Of a DNA stretch of 64,000 nucleotides, positions 62,428 through 64,000 are shown in pieces. Origin of the DNA: Acetobacterium sp. KB-1 (GTDB taxonomy: Bacteria; Bacillota; Clostridia; Eubacteriales; Eubacteriaceae); assembly GCF_003260995.1 (NCBI RefSeq), contig NZ_CP030040.1, forward strand, positions 2,334,501 to 2,398,500. Direction: 5' to 3'. The notes beneath the pieces were generated by a model. The model was not told the origin of the DNA, ran no database searches, and worked only from the letters and a program-made list of their open reading frames with translations. Every line of letters begins with the position of its first letter. Positions within the stretch are counted from its first letter, which is position 1. A program made the translations under genes and the position numbers.

Positions 62428-63303
62428 TTATTTCGTGTTTAACACGCTTTCTAAGTACATTTTAAAGTCACTCCCCAGCTTGTCATCCCGCAAACCATAC
62501 TCAACGGTAGCCTGTAGAAAGCCAAGCTTGTCGCCCACATCGTAACGTTTACCAATAAAATCATAGGCAAACATTTTTTCGATGGTTGCCAGGGTTTTGA
62601 GCCCGTCAGTGAGTTGAATTTCCCCTCCGGCGCCCTTACCGGTGTGCTCTAGCACCTCAAATATTCCCGGGGTGATGATGTACCGCCCTAAAATTGCCAT
62701 GGTCGATGGCGCTGTACCGATGGCCGGTTTTTCAATCAGATCATTGACCTGATAGACCCGATTCCCAACAGCATCTCCGGAAACGATGCCATATTTATTG
62801 ACCTGGTCCAAAGCGACCTGTTGTACTCCGATGACTGACGCCCCATAAGTATTATAGATGTCAACCATTTGTTTGAGTGCCGGGTTTCTATCATTATAAA
62901 CAATATCATCCCCCAGTACCACTGCAAAGGGTTCGTCCCCCACAAATTCTTTGGCGCAAAGCACCGCATGTCCCAAACCTTTGGCTTCTTTTTGACGCAC
63001 TGAAAAGATTTTTGCCATGTTCGTAATCGCTTCGACTTGCTCTAGCGCTGCGGTTTTCCCCCCAGCTTTTAACAACGCTTCCAGTTCTGGCACCTGATCA
63101 AAATGGTTGATGAGGCTTTCTTTATTCCGTCCATTGATAATCAATATTTCTTCAATGCCCGATGCAACAATTTCTTCAATAATATATTGGATCGTGGGTT
63201 TATCCACAATCGGTAGCATTTCTTTGGGTATCGACTTGGTGATCGGTAAAAACCGGGTGCCCAGTCCTGCTGCCGGAATAACTGCTTTACGCACTTTTTT
63301 CAT
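62428..63303 (-). CDS. galU: UTP-glucose-1-phosphate uridylyltransferase
   Basis: A 291-aa nucleotidyltransferase that makes UDP-glucose from glucose 1-phosphate and UTP. The nucleotide loop is AAGLGTRFLP, and DEPFAVVLGDDIVY and EKPAIGTAPSTMAILGRYI match the family. It lies one base after the stop of the UDP-glucose dehydrogenase-like gene, so the two are cotranscribed. Confidence 0.95.
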   Translation of the reverse strand: MKKVRKAVIPAAGLGTRFLPITKSIPKEMLPIVDKPTIQYIIEEIVASGIEEILIINGRNKESLINHFDQVPELEALLKAGGKTAALEQVEAITNMAKIFSVRQKEAKGLGHAVLCAKEFVGDEPFAVVLGDDIVYNDRNPALKQMVDIYNTYGASVIGVQQVALDQVNKYGIVSGDAVGNRVYQVNDLIEKPAIGTAPSTMAILGRYIITPGIFEVLEHTGKGAGGEIQLTDGLKTLATIEKMFAYDFIGKRYDVGDKLGFLQATVEYGLRDDKLGSDFKMYLESVLNTK

Positions 63304-63304
63304 C

Positions 63305-64000
63305 TTATTTTATCTCCTTTTCTGGAATCCCCAGACCTGAATAAACAAAGCCTTTTGGCGGATCTTCACCAAACAGATTTCTGAAGTCAAAGAAAAAGCG
63401 ATCCTTCATGACGCTCAAAACCCGCTCATGATCTATTCCTTTAAATTCCCGCCAGCTGGTGATGAGTACCAGGGCATCAGCTTTCTCGGCGGCATCATAG
63501 ACATCATGACAGTAGGTAATTTCATCCTTTTCGTTGTGTAATCGCCACTTGGCTTCCTGGCTTCCTTCGGGACAGTAAATTCTTATTTTAGCGCCACCAG
63601 TAACCAGGCCCTTAACGATATTAATCGACGGCGCTTCCCGCATGTCGGTGGTTTCCGGTTTGTAAGAAAGACCTAAAACGCCAATTGTTTTTCCTTCCAG
63701 GTTACCCAAAACCCTTTTGATTTTCTCCACCATTTTGTTCTTTTGTTTTTCATTGGCGAGAATTGCACCCTTGAGCACCATGAAGTCCTCGCCATAGGCT
63801 CTAGCAATTTCAACGAGAGCCTTCGAATCTTTGGGTAAGTCACTGCCACCATAGCCGGGACCCGCTTCTAAAAAGCCTGGCCCAATCCGCTCGTCCCGGC
63901 CCATACCATTGGAAACGTCAATGATATTGGCATTGGCATTCTCACAAAGTAAAGCCAACTCATTGATAAAGGAAAGTTTCGTCGCCAGAAAGGCATTCAC
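63305..64000 (-). CDS. UDP-glucose/GDP-mannose dehydrogenase family protein, C-terminal part (5' end outside window)
   Basis: The last 231 residues of a nucleotide-sugar dehydrogenase. The frame is open to the right edge. The segment ATKLSFINELALLCE, then a cofactor-and-substrate hinge, then IGVLGLSYKPETTDMREAPSI in the C-terminal domain identify the family. UDP-glucose dehydrogenases have a catalytic Cys in GGSCFPKD; here the site reads GGSDLPKD, with Asp encoded at 63839-63841. A normal thioester mechanism seems impossible. It may make an aldehyde, use another path, or be inactive. It precedes galU, so UDP-glucose is the natural substrate. Confidence 0.87.
   Translation of the reverse strand: MNAFLATKLSFINELALLCENANANIIDVSNGMGRDERIGPGFLEAGPGYGGSDLPKDSKALVEIARAYGEDFMVLKGAILANEKQKNKMVEKIKRVLGNLEGKTIGVLGLSYKPETTDMREAPSINIVKGLVTGGAKIRIYCPEGSQEAKWRLHNEKDEITYCHDVYDAAEKADALVLITSWREFKGIDHERVLSVMKDRFFFDFRNLFGEDPPKGFVYSGLGIPEKEIK

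Overview
The window looks like chromosome from a low-to-moderate GC Gram-positive anaerobe of the Clostridia. Genes carry AGGAGG-type ribosome binding sites, promoters match the sigma-A consensus, lipoproteins have Gram-positive lipoboxes, and LytR-CpsA-Psr and LtaS-like envelope enzymes are present. Overall gene content resembles Acetobacterium/Eubacteriaceae, but that placement is an inference from protein style and no marker gene confirms it. No rRNA, tRNA, CRISPR array, transposase or prophage was seen.

Bases 1-20966 hold housekeeping, regulatory and efflux genes. There is the end of a threonine operon (thrC 3' end, thrB and an HTH-ACT protein), a membrane-anchored transglutaminase-like protein, and a radical SAM protein of the spore-photolyase type. 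An Lsa-type ABC-F ribosome protection protein sits behind a leader with a six-codon upstream ORF, long alternative hairpins and a terminator. Next come trmB and trmO, an HxlR regulator divergent from a small flavin-binding protein, a MerR regulator, azlCD, and a MarR-controlled heterodimeric ABC exporter. The block ends with a MacAB-like efflux operon joined to a two-component system. Its permease gene is split by three copies of an 8-bp tandem repeat, which looks like a phase-variable or recently broken gene.

Bases 21000-32265 hold a membrane glycosyltransferase, a multi-pass protein of unknown function and a polar amino acid ABC importer. They also hold an unusual pair of coiled-coil/membrane proteins and, divergent from that pair, an LCP ligase gene followed by an LtaS-like phosphoglycerol transferase gene.

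Bases 32266-64000 form a large cell-surface glycan locus, nearly all on the minus strand. In transcription order it contains a UDP-glucose dehydrogenase-like gene (cut by the window end), galU, phosphoglucomutase, rmlDACB (dTDP-rhamnose), a Wzm/Wzt-type ABC exporter and a two-domain glycosyltransferase. Two secreted cell-wall hydrolases sharing GBS-Bsp-like repeats follow. Then come two GT2 enzymes, a polyprenyl-phosphate sugar-1-phosphate transferase, several GT-C-like polytopic proteins, a polyprenol-phosphate GT2 and a paired small flippase. A second LCP protein with a Ser-Asp repeat tail is encoded on the opposite strand. Together these genes can supply activated sugars, start glycan on a lipid carrier, extend and decorate it, export it, attach it to the wall and remodel peptidoglycan.

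The points most worth a second look are the ABC-F attenuator, the repeat-broken efflux permease, the dehydrogenase whose catalytic cysteine position is aspartate, and the Gtr-like lipid-linked sugar cassette.
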